From an uncultured Oscillospiraceae bacterium (lineage in GTDB: Bacteria > Bacillota > Clostridia > Oscillospirales > Oscillospiraceae), in the NCBI GenBank assembly GCA_947627735.1, contig CANQXG010000002.1, forward strand, positions 104,146 to 168,145: a stretch of 64,000 bases of DNA, in the 5' to 3' direction. The position numbers were made by a program, and so were the translations under genes. Below are positions 24,121 to 31,784 of this stretch, piece by piece (the stretch's first letter is position 1; each line of letters starts with the position of its first letter). The notes under the pieces are model-generated. The model was not told the origin of the DNA. It searched no databases and worked only from the letters and a program-made list of their open reading frames with translations.

Positions 24121-24187
24121 ATACCTTGACAGGCGAGGTATGTTGTGTTACTATGCAGATGTGAAATACATCGGCTGATGAGGTATA
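24121..24187 (+). promoter_or_regulatory. promoter and operator region of the PadR operon
   Basis: TTGACA (24126-24131), 17-bp spacer, TACTAT (24149-24154). An inverted repeat ATACCT-N9-AGGTAT (24121-24126 / 24136-24141) overlaps the -35 box, AGGTAT recurs at 24181-24186, and GATGT-N5-ACATC lies at about 24158-24172. These are candidate PadR sites for autoregulation. Confidence 0.65.
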
Positions 24188-24211
24188 GAAGAACGTAAAG
24201 GAGGGAGCTGC

Positions 24212-24544
24212 ATGTCCATATCCGCGGATATCCTGCGGGGCCACACGGACACCATCATCCTGGCCCAGCTGGCGGCCGGGGACAGCTATGGCTACGAGAT
24301 CGGCAAGAACGTATCCCAGCTGTCCGGCGGCGCCTGCGGGTTCAAGGAGGCCACGCTGTACACCGCCTTCCGGCGGCTGGAGCAAAACGGCATGATATCC
24401 TCCTACTGGGGCCAGGAGGGACCCGGCGCCCGGCGGCGGTATTACGCCATCACCCCGGCGGGCCGGGACCAGCTGGAGGCCGACCGGCGGGAGTGGAGCG
24501 AAACGAAAGCGGTGCTGGACGCACTGATCGTAAAGGAGGGCTGA
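24212..24544 (+). CDS. PadR family transcriptional regulator
   Basis: The 110-residue protein is a minimal PadR winged helix: ILAQLAAGDSYGYEIGKNVS, FKEATLYTAFRRLEQNGMIS, RRYYAITPAGRDQL. Short PadR proteins of this class dimerise through their last helix and repress the adjacent operon. RBS GGAGGGAG lies upstream. The next gene starts 2 bases after the stop with a good RBS inside this gene's 3' end, so the pair is an operon. Confidence 0.94.
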   Translation: MSISADILRGHTDTIILAQLAAGDSYGYEIGKNVSQLSGGACGFKEATLYTAFRRLEQNGMISSYWGQEGPGARRRYYAITPAGRDQLEADRREWSETKAVLDALIVKEG

Positions 24545-24546
24545 CG

Positions 24547-25917
24547 ATGGAGGACATCAAGCGCAGATTTGCAAACGATATCGCCGCGAAGCTGGCCGGC
24601 GCGGCGGAGAGCGACGCCAAATCGGAGATGATCGAGGAGCTGGCGGAGAACCTGGCGGGGCGGTACGGGGACATGGTCGCCGCCGGCACGCCGGCGGAGG
24701 AGGCCTACGCCCGGGCCATGGACCAGCTGGGGGACGCGGACGAGCTGACGGCCTATCTCAACAGCCTGGAGCCGGAGGGCGCCGCCCGGACGGAGGGCGC
24801 GTCCCAGCCGGATATGGACGCGTTTTTCCAGACCATCGGGGACATAGGCCGGGCCGCGGGCGACATCGCCCGGGAGGCCGCCGGCGCGGTGGGGGACTTC
24901 CTGCGCAGCGACAGCTTCCGGGGCAGCGTCCGGGACGCCGTCCGGGAGGGAAAGAAGGCCGCCCGGGAGGCGCGGAACTTCGTCAAGGGCGTGGCCGGCT
25001 CCGCCTGGGATAATGCCACGGTGCACATCAACAAGGGCGCGGACGGCTCCGCCTGGGAGAGCGCCACGGTGCACGTCCATGTGGACGGCGACGGGAACAG
25101 GAGCGACAGCGACGAGCAGATGAGCTTCCCCTCCCAGGGGCTGCTGCGGCTGGACGTGGAGACCACCGGCGACGTGGACCTGTATCTGGACGGGGACCCG
25201 GACAGCCCCGTCCGGGTGGCGGGGAACATGTCCCGGCTGGACGTGGCTGTCACGGAGGACGGCGTGCTCACCGTCCGACCCCTGTTCACGGCCAGCAACC
25301 AGTTTTTCACCTTCCGGGGCGCCTCCAGCCAGGACGTGTCCCTCACCGTCCCCGCCCGGGCCTGGGAGAGCATCCGGGTATTCACCGGCGGCGGGGACGT
25401 GGACATGGGCGACGAGCTGGAGGTGGGCAGGCTCGCTGTCAGCACCGCCAGCGGCGACATCGACTGCCGGGTGAGAAGCTGCCAGCAGGCGGAGTTCAGG
25501 ACCACCAGCGGCGACGTGCACATGGAGGGCAACGCCGCCCAGCTGAGCGCGGTCACCGCCAGCGGCGACGTGGAGCTGACCGGCCTCATGGGCCAGGCGG
25601 ATATAAAGACCGTCAGCGGCGACGTGCAGCTGTCCGGCAGCGTGTGGAAGGCGCGGGTGAAGAGCGTCAGCGGCGACATCCGGCTGGAGAGCATGACCCT
25701 GCCGGCGGAGATGGAGCTGTCCTCCACCAGCGGCGACATCGAGGTGCGCATCCCGGACAGCGGCCCGTTCAAGGTGCGGGCCTCCAGCACCAGCGGCACG
25801 GTGGACCTGCGGCCCTTCGCCAAGTGGTCCTGGTCCGGCACCGCCGACCCCCACGCCCCCGCGCCCCAGTATTCGCTCACCAGCATCAGCGGGGACGTGT
25901 CCCTGGACAAATACTGA
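24547..25917 (+). CDS. HAAS-DUF4097 protein (beta-helix repeats)
   Basis: The 456-residue protein has an N-terminal HAAS-type helical domain (about 1-75; ...SKSEMIEELAENLAGRYGDM, GTPAEEAYARAMDQLGD), common in genes paired with PadR. An amphipathic helical linker follows, then a DUF4097 beta-helix (about 195-450) in which SGD/SGT recurs about every 20 residues (SGDIDCRV, SGDVHMEG, SGDVELTG, SGDVQLSG, SGDIRLES, SGDIEVRI). It lacks a membrane helix, unlike many relatives. Function is unknown, probably envelope-stress related. Start ATG 24547 has AAGGAGGG at 6 bases. Confidence 0.85.
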   Translation: MEDIKRRFANDIAAKLAGAAESDAKSEMIEELAENLAGRYGDMVAAGTPAEEAYARAMDQLGDADELTAYLNSLEPEGAARTEGASQPDMDAFFQTIGDIGRAAGDIAREAAGAVGDFLRSDSFRGSVRDAVREGKKAAREARNFVKGVAGSAWDNATVHINKGADGSAWESATVHVHVDGDGNRSDSDEQMSFPSQGLLRLDVETTGDVDLYLDGDPDSPVRVAGNMSRLDVAVTEDGVLTVRPLFTASNQFFTFRGASSQDVSLTVPARAWESIRVFTGGGDVDMGDELEVGRLAVSTASGDIDCRVRSCQQAEFRTTSGDVHMEGNAAQLSAVTASGDVELTGLMGQADIKTVSGDVQLSGSVWKARVKSVSGDIRLESMTLPAEMELSSTSGDIEVRIPDSGPFKVRASSTSGTVDLRPFAKWSWSGTADPHAPAPQYSLTSISGDVSLDKY

Positions 25918-25930
25918 AAACGGACATGAA

Positions 25931-25963
25931 AAAAGCGCCCCCGCCAAGCGGCAGGGGCGCTTT
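25931..25963. terminator. bidirectional terminator
   Basis: AAAGCGCCCC-CGCC and GGC-AGGGGCGCTTT form a stem between convergent genes. The minus-strand product ends in a T6 run and is the stronger direction. Confidence 0.8.
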
Positions 25964-25973
25964 AGTCGTCGCG

Positions 25974-26759
25974 TCAGCGCATGTAGTAGGCGGCCACCAG
26001 GCTGGAGACCAGCACGCCGTCCACCTCGGCGTTCATCAGCGCCTGGAACAGGCCCTCGGTGTTGGTCTGGAAGATCACGGAACCCAGGTCGTTGACGAAC
26101 TTCTCGTTGGAGTACAGGATCTTCTCGTCCGCCACGGTGACGCCCAGGACCTTGCCCTTCAGCCCGGAGCGGCGGCGGATGTGGCTGCCGGCGCGGGCCA
26201 CCAGCACGTAGTTGCTGGTCAGGTAGGCGGGGGAGGAGTCCAGCGAGCCGATGGCGCTGCCGGGCACGGACATGGCGATGTCGATGTTGCCGGCGTTCAG
26301 CTCGATCTCGGCGTCGGCGATGTCGATGGGATAGACCAGCAGGTCCCAGCTCAGCAGGCCGCAGATATAGCCCATCAGCTCCACGTCGAAGCCCCGGTAG
26401 CCGGTGCCGTCGAAGTAGCTCAGGGGCATATTGGTCAGGTCCACCCCGATGGTGACGGTGCGGTGGGGCACCTCCTCGCCCAGGGCGGCGACGGCCCCCT
26501 CCTCGCCATCCACGGTGACCAGATCCTGGCCGAACCAGTTGTCGGAAAGGATGCGCAGGGTGCTGCCGGAGGCCAGCTCCTCCAGCGCGGCGGACACATA
26601 GTCCCGCAGCCGGTCGCCCTTGCGGAAGGCCATATAGTAGCTCGTCTCGCCGGAGTAGTCGTCCACCACCCGGTAGCCGCCGCTGTCATCGCAGCCGCCC
26701 AGGGGCAGCAGCAGGGCGAAGCACATTAGCAGGCACATCGCGGCCCGAAAGATCCTCAT
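25974..26759 (-). CDS. family-3 amino-acid-binding lipoprotein with circularly permuted order
   Basis: The 261-residue protein has a lipoprotein signal (LLLPLGGC, Cys23). Residues about 40-80 (YYMAFRKGDRLRDYVSAALE, ELASGSTLRILSDNWFGQD) match the segment that normally ends family-3 binding proteins. The usual N-terminal start (TVTIGVDLTNMPLSYFD, YRGFDVELMGYICG) only appears at about 101. The protein stops at AEVDGVLVSSLVAAYYMR, just where the 'AFRKGD' segment would normally follow. The whole fold therefore seems present in permuted order. ATG 26759 follows AGGAGG at 8 bases. A terminator separates it from the adjacent transporter genes, yet the proximity suggests a related ligand. Confidence 0.8.
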   Translation of the reverse strand: MRIFRAAMCLLMCFALLLPLGGCDDSGGYRVVDDYSGETSYYMAFRKGDRLRDYVSAALEELASGSTLRILSDNWFGQDLVTVDGEEGAVAALGEEVPHRTVTIGVDLTNMPLSYFDGTGYRGFDVELMGYICGLLSWDLLVYPIDIADAEIELNAGNIDIAMSVPGSAIGSLDSSPAYLTSNYVLVARAGSHIRRRSGLKGKVLGVTVADEKILYSNEKFVNDLGSVIFQTNTEGLFQALMNAEVDGVLVSSLVAAYYMR

Positions 26760-26780
26760 GCCGGTCCTCCTAGGGAGTGA

Positions 26781-26811
26781 TAAAAACCGCACGGTGTCCG
26801 TGCGGTTTTTA
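26781..26811 (-). terminator. terminator of the amino-acid ABC operon
   Basis: AAAAACCGCACGG pairs with CCGTGCGGTTTTT around a 3-base loop. The minus-strand product ends in T5. Confidence 0.85.
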
Positions 26812-26859
26812 TATTACCTGAAATCTGCGGGAAAATCAAGTCGTCCCGGGGCCGATCCG

Positions 26860-27642
26860 TCATTGGCGGTAGCTCTCCAGGAACCGGCGGGTCCGCTCCT
26901 GGACGGGGGCGCCCAATACCTGCTCCGGCGGACCGTCCTCCACCACCTGGCCGTCGTCCATGAAGATGACCCGGCTGGACACGTCCCGGGCGAAGGCCAT
27001 CTCGTGGGTGACGATTATCATGGTGGTGTGCTCCTCCGCCAGGGAGCGGAGCACCCGCAGCACCTCGTGGGTCAGCTCCGGGTCCAGGGCGCTGGTGGGT
27101 TCGTCGAAGCACAGAATGTCCGGCTGCAGGGCCATGGCCCGGGCGATGGCCACCCGCTGCTGCTGTCCGCCGGAGAGCTGGTGGGGGTAGTTCTCCATCC
27201 GGTCCGCCAGGCCCATCCGCACCAGCAGCGCCCGGGCACGCTCCTCCAGCTGGGCGGTCAGCTCCTTTTTCCGGGTCCTGTAATCCGGCTCCTCCTTCAT
27301 CAGCAGCCGCCCGGCCAGCGTCACGTTCTCCAGGGCGGTATACTGGGGGAAGAGGTTGAACGACTGGAACACCAGCCCGAAGTGCAGCCGCCGGCGGCGG
27401 ATCTCCGCCTCCTTCAGGGCGGCATGCTCGGCGGCGTCGAAAATGACCTCCCCGTTCACGGCGACGGAGCCGGTATCCGGGGTCTCCAGAAAGTTCAGGC
27501 ACCGCAGCAGAGTGGTCTTGCCGGAGCCGGAGGAGCCGATCAGGGACAGCACCTGCCCCCGCTCCAGGGAGAAGCTGATGCCCTTGAGCACCTCCGTGCT
27601 GCCGAAGCGCTTGCGGATATCTTTTACGTCCAGGATAGCCAT
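26860..27642 (-). CDS. polar amino-acid ABC transporter ATPase (GlnQ-like)
   Basis: The 260-residue ATPase has Walker A GSSGSGKTT, Q-loop VFQSFNLFPQ, signature LSGGQQQRVAIARA, Walker B ILCFDEPTSALDPE and H-loop THEM. The LFPQYTALENV sequence is typical of the polar amino-acid (GlnQ/HisP) class. It is 14 bases downstream of the permease gene and last in the operon binding protein - permease - ATPase. Confidence 0.96.
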   Translation of the reverse strand: MAILDVKDIRKRFGSTEVLKGISFSLERGQVLSLIGSSGSGKTTLLRCLNFLETPDTGSVAVNGEVIFDAAEHAALKEAEIRRRRLHFGLVFQSFNLFPQYTALENVTLAGRLLMKEEPDYRTRKKELTAQLEERARALLVRMGLADRMENYPHQLSGGQQQRVAIARAMALQPDILCFDEPTSALDPELTHEVLRVLRSLAEEHTTMIIVTHEMAFARDVSSRVIFMDDGQVVEDGPPEQVLGAPVQERTRRFLESYRQ

Positions 27643-27656
27643 GGGCGAGCCTCCTC

Positions 27657-28343
27657 TCAGCGGAAATAGTCCAGGCGCTTTTCCAGCTGCCCCAGGGCCA
27701 GCGTGACCACGCCGTTGAAAAGCAGATAGTACACGGCGGTGAAAAACAGCGGCCAGATGGCCCCGGAGATGCCATGGGAGCCTCTCATGAAGGACTGGCC
27801 GGCCCAGATGATCTCCTGCAGGGCGATGATGCGGGCCAGGGCGGTATCCTTCACCAGGGTGATGATCTCGTTGGACATGGGCGGCACGATGCGCTTGATG
27901 ACCTGCAGGAGCGTCACTTTATAGAATATCTGCCCCCGGGTCATGCCCAGCACCAGCCCCGCCTCCTGCTGGCCCTTGGGGATGGACTGGATGCCGCCCC
28001 GGTATATCTCGGAGAAGTAGCAGGCGTAGTTGAAGATGAAGGCGATGGAGGAGGCGAGAAACCGCCCGGACTCACCGCCGCCCCACCAGTTGTTGTGCAG
28101 CTCGATGCCGGGGAAGTAGTAGATGATGAGCAGCTGTATCATCAGCGGCGTGCCCCGCACCACCCAGATCACCAGCCGGGTCAGGGCGCTCAGAGGCTTG
28201 AAGCGGCTCATGGAGCCGAAGGCGATCACCAGCCCCAGGGGGATGGCCCCCAGGCCGGTGACGAGAAACAGCTTCAGGGTCTGCAGAAAGCCCACGTTCA
28301 GCGCCTGGAACACCACGGGGAACTGCTGGAGCATCAGGTTCAT
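27657..28343 (-). CDS. polar amino-acid ABC transporter permease
   Basis: The 228-residue membrane protein has about five helices with the HisMQ-type motif VVRGTPLMIQLLIIYY and the coupling loop GQQEAGLVLGMTRGQIFYKV. Start ATG 28343 lies 7 bases after CAGGAG; an open frame continuing upstream merely translates the hairpin repeat at 28391-28540. It probably works as a homodimer with the GlnQ-like ATPase. Confidence 0.93.
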   Translation of the reverse strand: MNLMLQQFPVVFQALNVGFLQTLKLFLVTGLGAIPLGLVIAFGSMSRFKPLSALTRLVIWVVRGTPLMIQLLIIYYFPGIELHNNWWGGGESGRFLASSIAFIFNYACYFSEIYRGGIQSIPKGQQEAGLVLGMTRGQIFYKVTLLQVIKRIVPPMSNEIITLVKDTALARIIALQEIIWAGQSFMRGSHGISGAIWPLFFTAVYYLLFNGVVTLALGQLEKRLDYFR

Positions 28344-28390
28344 AGGGTTCTCCTGAAAAATAATAATCATCGCCGCAGGCGATACACACA

Positions 28391-28540
28391 AAAGGCTCCC
28401 TTGTGCAAAGGGAGCTGTCATGCGGAGCATGACTGAGGGATTGTAACGGGGTCCCCGCGGGAAACCGGTGCAGCTTTTTCCGACGACAATCCCTCTGCCT
28501 CGCTTCGCTCGGCACCTCCCCTTACACAGGGGAGGCGTCA
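28391..28540. repeat. 150-bp hairpin-ended intergenic repeat (REP/MITE-like)
   Basis: Both ends are hairpins: GCTCCCTT-GTGC..AAGGGAGC (28395-28415) and CCTCCCCT-N5-AGGGGAGG (28515-28535). An internal 10-bp inverted repeat GAGGGATTGT / ACAATCCCTC (28435-28444 / 28486-28495) encloses the middle. The 'GAGGGATTGT' with GGGAG end-hairpins is, from memory, a recurrent element in gut Firmicutes whose translation reads like PPLCKGR. It lies inside the ABC operon between the binding-protein and permease genes and could modulate downstream expression. Confidence 0.75.
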
Positions 28541-28566
28541 AGCGCGTCTGTGTTAGGCCAGAACGG

Positions 28567-29364
28567 TCACTGCTCGATCAGCGCGGCCTGGACGCCGTAG
28601 GTCTCGGCGATGGCCTGCATGGAGCCGTCGGCATAGCTGGCGGCGAAGAAGTCGTTCAGGGCCGCGGCCAGGTCGGAACCCTTGCGGAAGCCCACGCCGT
28701 ACTGTTCGCTGTTCAGGTTCACGGTGTTGACCAGGTCGGGATAGCTGGTGCCCTCGCCCACCATGGCGGCGGCCATCAGCAGGTCGATGACGGCGGCGTC
28801 GGAGGTGCCGGCTGCCACTTCCATCAGCGCGGCGGCCTGGGTCTCCATCTCCGTGAAGGTGTAGCCCAGAGCCTCTACCTCCGCCTTGCCGGCGCTGCCG
28901 GCCTCCACGGCGAAGGTCAGGTCCTTCATGTCCTCCACGGTCGCATAGTCCGCGGCCTTGTCCGCCGGAAGGATGATCGTCTGGGCGTTCTGGCAGTAGG
29001 GGTTGGAGCACTCCATGGAGGTGGTCACCTCATCGGTGAGGGTCATGCCGTTCCAGACCACGTCGATGGACTTGTTGTCCAGCTCCTGGGTCTTGTAGTC
29101 CCAGCTTATCTCCTGAAATTCCACCTCTACGCCCAGGCTCTCGGCAAAGGCCGCGGCCATGTCCGCGTCAAAGCCGATCCAGTTGCCGTCGGCGTCTTTG
29201 TAGTCCATGGGTTCGAACTCGGTGATGCCCACCACCAGGGTGCCCTTGTCCTTCACATAGGCAAGATCGCTCTCGTCGGCGGCGTCCCCTGCGCCGGAGC
29301 CGCCGCAGGCGGCCAGGGCCAGGAGCATCGCCAGGAAAAGGATAACTGCAAGGATCTTTTTCAT
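28567..29364 (-). CDS. polar amino-acid ABC transporter substrate-binding lipoprotein
   Basis: The protein of about 265 residues has a lipoprotein signal (LALAACGG) and a family-3 binding fold in the usual order: GTLVVGITEFEPMDYKDADG, FDADMAAAFAESLGVEVEF, ...ending EQYGVGFRKGSDLAAALNDF. It delivers amino acids to the permease at 27657. AGGAGG lies only 3 bases before ATG 29370 but 9 bases before ATG 29364, which is preferred. It contrasts with the permuted paralogue at 25974. Confidence 0.93.
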   Translation of the reverse strand: MKKILAVILFLAMLLALAACGGSGAGDAADESDLAYVKDKGTLVVGITEFEPMDYKDADGNWIGFDADMAAAFAESLGVEVEFQEISWDYKTQELDNKSIDVVWNGMTLTDEVTTSMECSNPYCQNAQTIILPADKAADYATVEDMKDLTFAVEAGSAGKAEVEALGYTFTEMETQAAALMEVAAGTSDAAVIDLLMAAAMVGEGTSYPDLVNTVNLNSEQYGVGFRKGSDLAAALNDFFAASYADGSMQAIAETYGVQAALIEQ

Positions 29365-29396
29365 TTTCATTTTCCTCCTGTCGGGTTGTGTTTAGC

Positions 29397-29425
29397 ATGT
29401 TACCATGGTAGCGAGCTAAAGTAAA
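29397..29425 (-). promoter_or_regulatory. promoter and palindrome of the amino-acid ABC operon
   Basis: Minus strand: TTTACT (29425-29420), 17-bp spacer, TAACAT (29402-29397). A perfect palindrome TACCATGGTA (29401-29410) touches the -10 box and may be an operator. Confidence 0.55.
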
Positions 29426-29552
29426 GTCTTTTTTTCGCTCCTTTCGCATTTTTTACATTTTGTTCACCCAAGGGTTGCGGTCGGGTATATAATTGGGATA
29501 GAATGAACAAGGCGCCGCCGGGGGTCCCCGGGGCGCGAAGGAGGGTGCGGTC

Positions 29553-30245
29553 ATGGCGAAAAAGGCGCTGATCGTGGAGGACGACGGCAACATCGCGGAG
29601 CTGCTGCGGCTGTATCTGGAGCGGGACGGGTTCGAGGTGCTCCAGGCCGCGGACGGCGGCCGGGGGGTGGATCTGGCCCGGAGCGCCGAGCCGGACATCG
29701 TGCTGCTGGACATCATGCTGCCGGTGAAAGACGGCTGGCAGGTGTGCCGGGAGATACGCGGTTTTTCCAAGACGCCCATCGTGATGCTCACCGCCAAGGG
29801 CGAGACCCAGGACAAGGTGGCGGGCCTGGAGATGGGCGCGGACGACTATATCACCAAGCCCTTTGAGGTCAAGGAGCTGCTGGCTCGGGTCCACGCGGTG
29901 CTGCGCCGGACCGACGGCGCGCCGGAGGAGAGCCGGCCCCGGCGGCTGGAGTTCGACAAGCTCATCATCAACCTGGACTCCTATGAGCTGGTGGTCAACG
30001 GCGTGAAGGTGGACACGCCCCCCAAGGAGATGGAGCTGCTGTTCCACCTGGCCAGCGCCCCCAACCGGGTCTATACCCGCAACCAGCTGCTGGACGAGGT
30101 GTGGGGCTTCGACTATTTCGGCGACTCCCGGACGGTGGACGTGCACATCAAGCGCCTGCGGGAGAAGCTGGAGGGCGTGTCCGACCAGTGGCGGCTGAAG
30201 ACCGTCTGGGGCGTGGGCTATAAGTTCGAGGTCGGGGAAGCGTAA
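29553..30245 (+). CDS. OmpR/PhoB-type response regulator
   Basis: The 230-residue protein has an N-terminal receiver (ALIVEDDGNIAELLRLYLER, phospho-acceptor Asp in IVLLDIMLP, Lys in YITKPFE) and a C-terminal winged-helix domain (about 130-228; RVYTRNQLLDEVWGFDYFG, RTVDVHIKRLREKL). It is partner of the kinase at 30248, 2 bases downstream. RBS GAAGGAGGG precedes ATG 29553. A TATATAAT-like -10 lies near 29486, with a weak -35. Confidence 0.96.
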   Translation: MAKKALIVEDDGNIAELLRLYLERDGFEVLQAADGGRGVDLARSAEPDIVLLDIMLPVKDGWQVCREIRGFSKTPIVMLTAKGETQDKVAGLEMGADDYITKPFEVKELLARVHAVLRRTDGAPEESRPRRLEFDKLIINLDSYELVVNGVKVDTPPKEMELLFHLASAPNRVYTRNQLLDEVWGFDYFGDSRTVDVHIKRLREKLEGVSDQWRLKTVWGVGYKFEVGEA

Positions 30246-30247
30246 AG

Positions 30248-31711
30248 GTGAAGCAGAGCGTCTTTTACCGCAACTTCATGGTCACCACGGTGATGTTCGT
30301 GGTGTGCTTTTTCGTGTTCGGCACCACTATGTTCCTCATGGGCCGGGCCTTCCTCATCCAGGAGAAGCAGGAGAGCCTTTATGACACCGCCGGGGAGGTG
30401 TGCCGCTACGCCGAGGCCATGCACGCCGACCAGGAGATCGGCAGCTGGGAGATGCGCATGAACCTGGCCGCCATCGCCCAGAGCACCGGCGACCACATCT
30501 TCATCTGCGACGCGGACGGCCGGGTGGTCACCAGCTCCGACCGCAGCGCCGCCTCCCCCTACATCGGCCGGCAGCTGCCGGCATCGGTGATGGACCGGCT
30601 GCGCCGGGACGGCAGCTATGAGGAGCTGACCAACCTGGACGGGTTTTACGAGGGGATGTACTATGTCGTGGCGGTGCCCATCACCGCCGCGGACGGCTCG
30701 CTGGTGGGCTACGCCTTCGTCAACTACGCCGGGTCCGATTTCTTCGGCGTGTGGGGCGGGTTCCTGCTGATGTTCGTTATCATCGCCGTGGGCGTGCTGG
30801 CGGTGGCGGTGGCCTTTGAATACGCCAACGACCGGCGCCTGGCCCGGCCCCTCAACGAGATGGCCGACGCCGCCCACCGCTTCGCCCGGGGCGATTACAG
30901 CGCCCGGGTCAGCCCCTATCCCGACGAGGACGAGATCGGCACCCTCACCCAGGCGTTCAACACCATGGCGGACAGCCTGGAGCGCAACGAGTCCCGCCGC
31001 CGGGAGTTCATCGCCAACGTATCCCACGAGCTGCGCACGCCCATGACCGCCATCGCCGGCTTCGCCGATGGCATCCTGGACGGCACCATCCCCCCGGAGG
31101 AGGAGAAGAAATACCTGCAGACCATCTCCTCGGAGACGAAGCGCCTGGGCCGGCTGGTGCGGACCATGCTGGACATGTCCCGGCTCCAGGACGGGGACCC
31201 CGCCCTGCGGGAGCGGACCTTCGATCTGTCGGAAACGGTGCTGCAGACCATGCTCAGCTTCGAGGACCGGGTGGACAAAAAGCACATGACCGTGGACCTG
31301 AACATGCCGGAGGACGCCCTGCCGGTCCGGGGGGACGTGGACTCCATGACCCGGGTGATCTACAACCTTCTGGACAACGCCATCAAGTTCGCCGCCGAGG
31401 GCACCCCCCTCACCGTCAGCGTCTGGAAGGAGAACGGCAAGGCCTATACCGCCGTGCAGGACGTGGGGCGCACCATCCCCCGGTCGGAGCTGCCCCTCAT
31501 CTTCGACCGGTTCCACAAGTCGGACCGGTCCCGCAGCCAGGACCGGGAGGGCGTGGGCCTGGGCCTTTACATGGTCCGGCAGATCCTGGCCGCCCATGAC
31601 CAGGACATCTTCGTCACCAGCGAAAACGGCGTCACCGTGTTCACCTTCACCCTGGCCCTGGCCGACAGCGGTCGCGGCGCCAAGAGCGACAGCGCCGGCA
31701 GGATAAAATGA
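30248..31711 (+). CDS. HAMP-containing sensor histidine kinase
   Basis: The 487-residue protein has a transmembrane helix (about 10-32), an extracytoplasmic PAS/Cache-like sensor (about 35-160), a second helix (about 163-190), a HAMP domain, an H-box NVSHELRTPMTAIAGF, an N-box NLLDNAIKF and a G2 box GVGLGLYMV. The G1 box reads QDVGRTIP rather than DNGxGIP, as in related clostridial kinases. Start GTG 30248. With the response regulator before it and the HtrA protease after it, the arrangement recalls the CssRS-HtrA envelope-stress circuit; that function is inferred from context. Confidence 0.95.
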   Translation: MKQSVFYRNFMVTTVMFVVCFFVFGTTMFLMGRAFLIQEKQESLYDTAGEVCRYAEAMHADQEIGSWEMRMNLAAIAQSTGDHIFICDADGRVVTSSDRSAASPYIGRQLPASVMDRLRRDGSYEELTNLDGFYEGMYYVVAVPITAADGSLVGYAFVNYAGSDFFGVWGGFLLMFVIIAVGVLAVAVAFEYANDRRLARPLNEMADAAHRFARGDYSARVSPYPDEDEIGTLTQAFNTMADSLERNESRRREFIANVSHELRTPMTAIAGFADGILDGTIPPEEEKKYLQTISSETKRLGRLVRTMLDMSRLQDGDPALRERTFDLSETVLQTMLSFEDRVDKKHMTVDLNMPEDALPVRGDVDSMTRVIYNLLDNAIKFAAEGTPLTVSVWKENGKAYTAVQDVGRTIPRSELPLIFDRFHKSDRSRSQDREGVGLGLYMVRQILAAHDQDIFVTSENGVTVFTFTLALADSGRGAKSDSAGRIK

Positions 31712-31784
31712 TCCGCCGGCCGTGTGGACCGGCCCTGCCGGTGTTATACTTATATCAAACCGCATCCGTGGCAAGGAGGAACCT

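Noticed and set aside
27657..28541. A 294-residue version of the ABC permease
   Set aside because: The extra N-terminal 66 codons translate the hairpin repeat (MTPPLCKGR...); the true start at 28343 has a good RBS.
30248..31711. Histidine kinase inactive because of a degenerate G1 box (QDVGRTIP)
   Set aside because: Related clostridial kinases show a similar variant, and the H, N and G2 boxes are intact.
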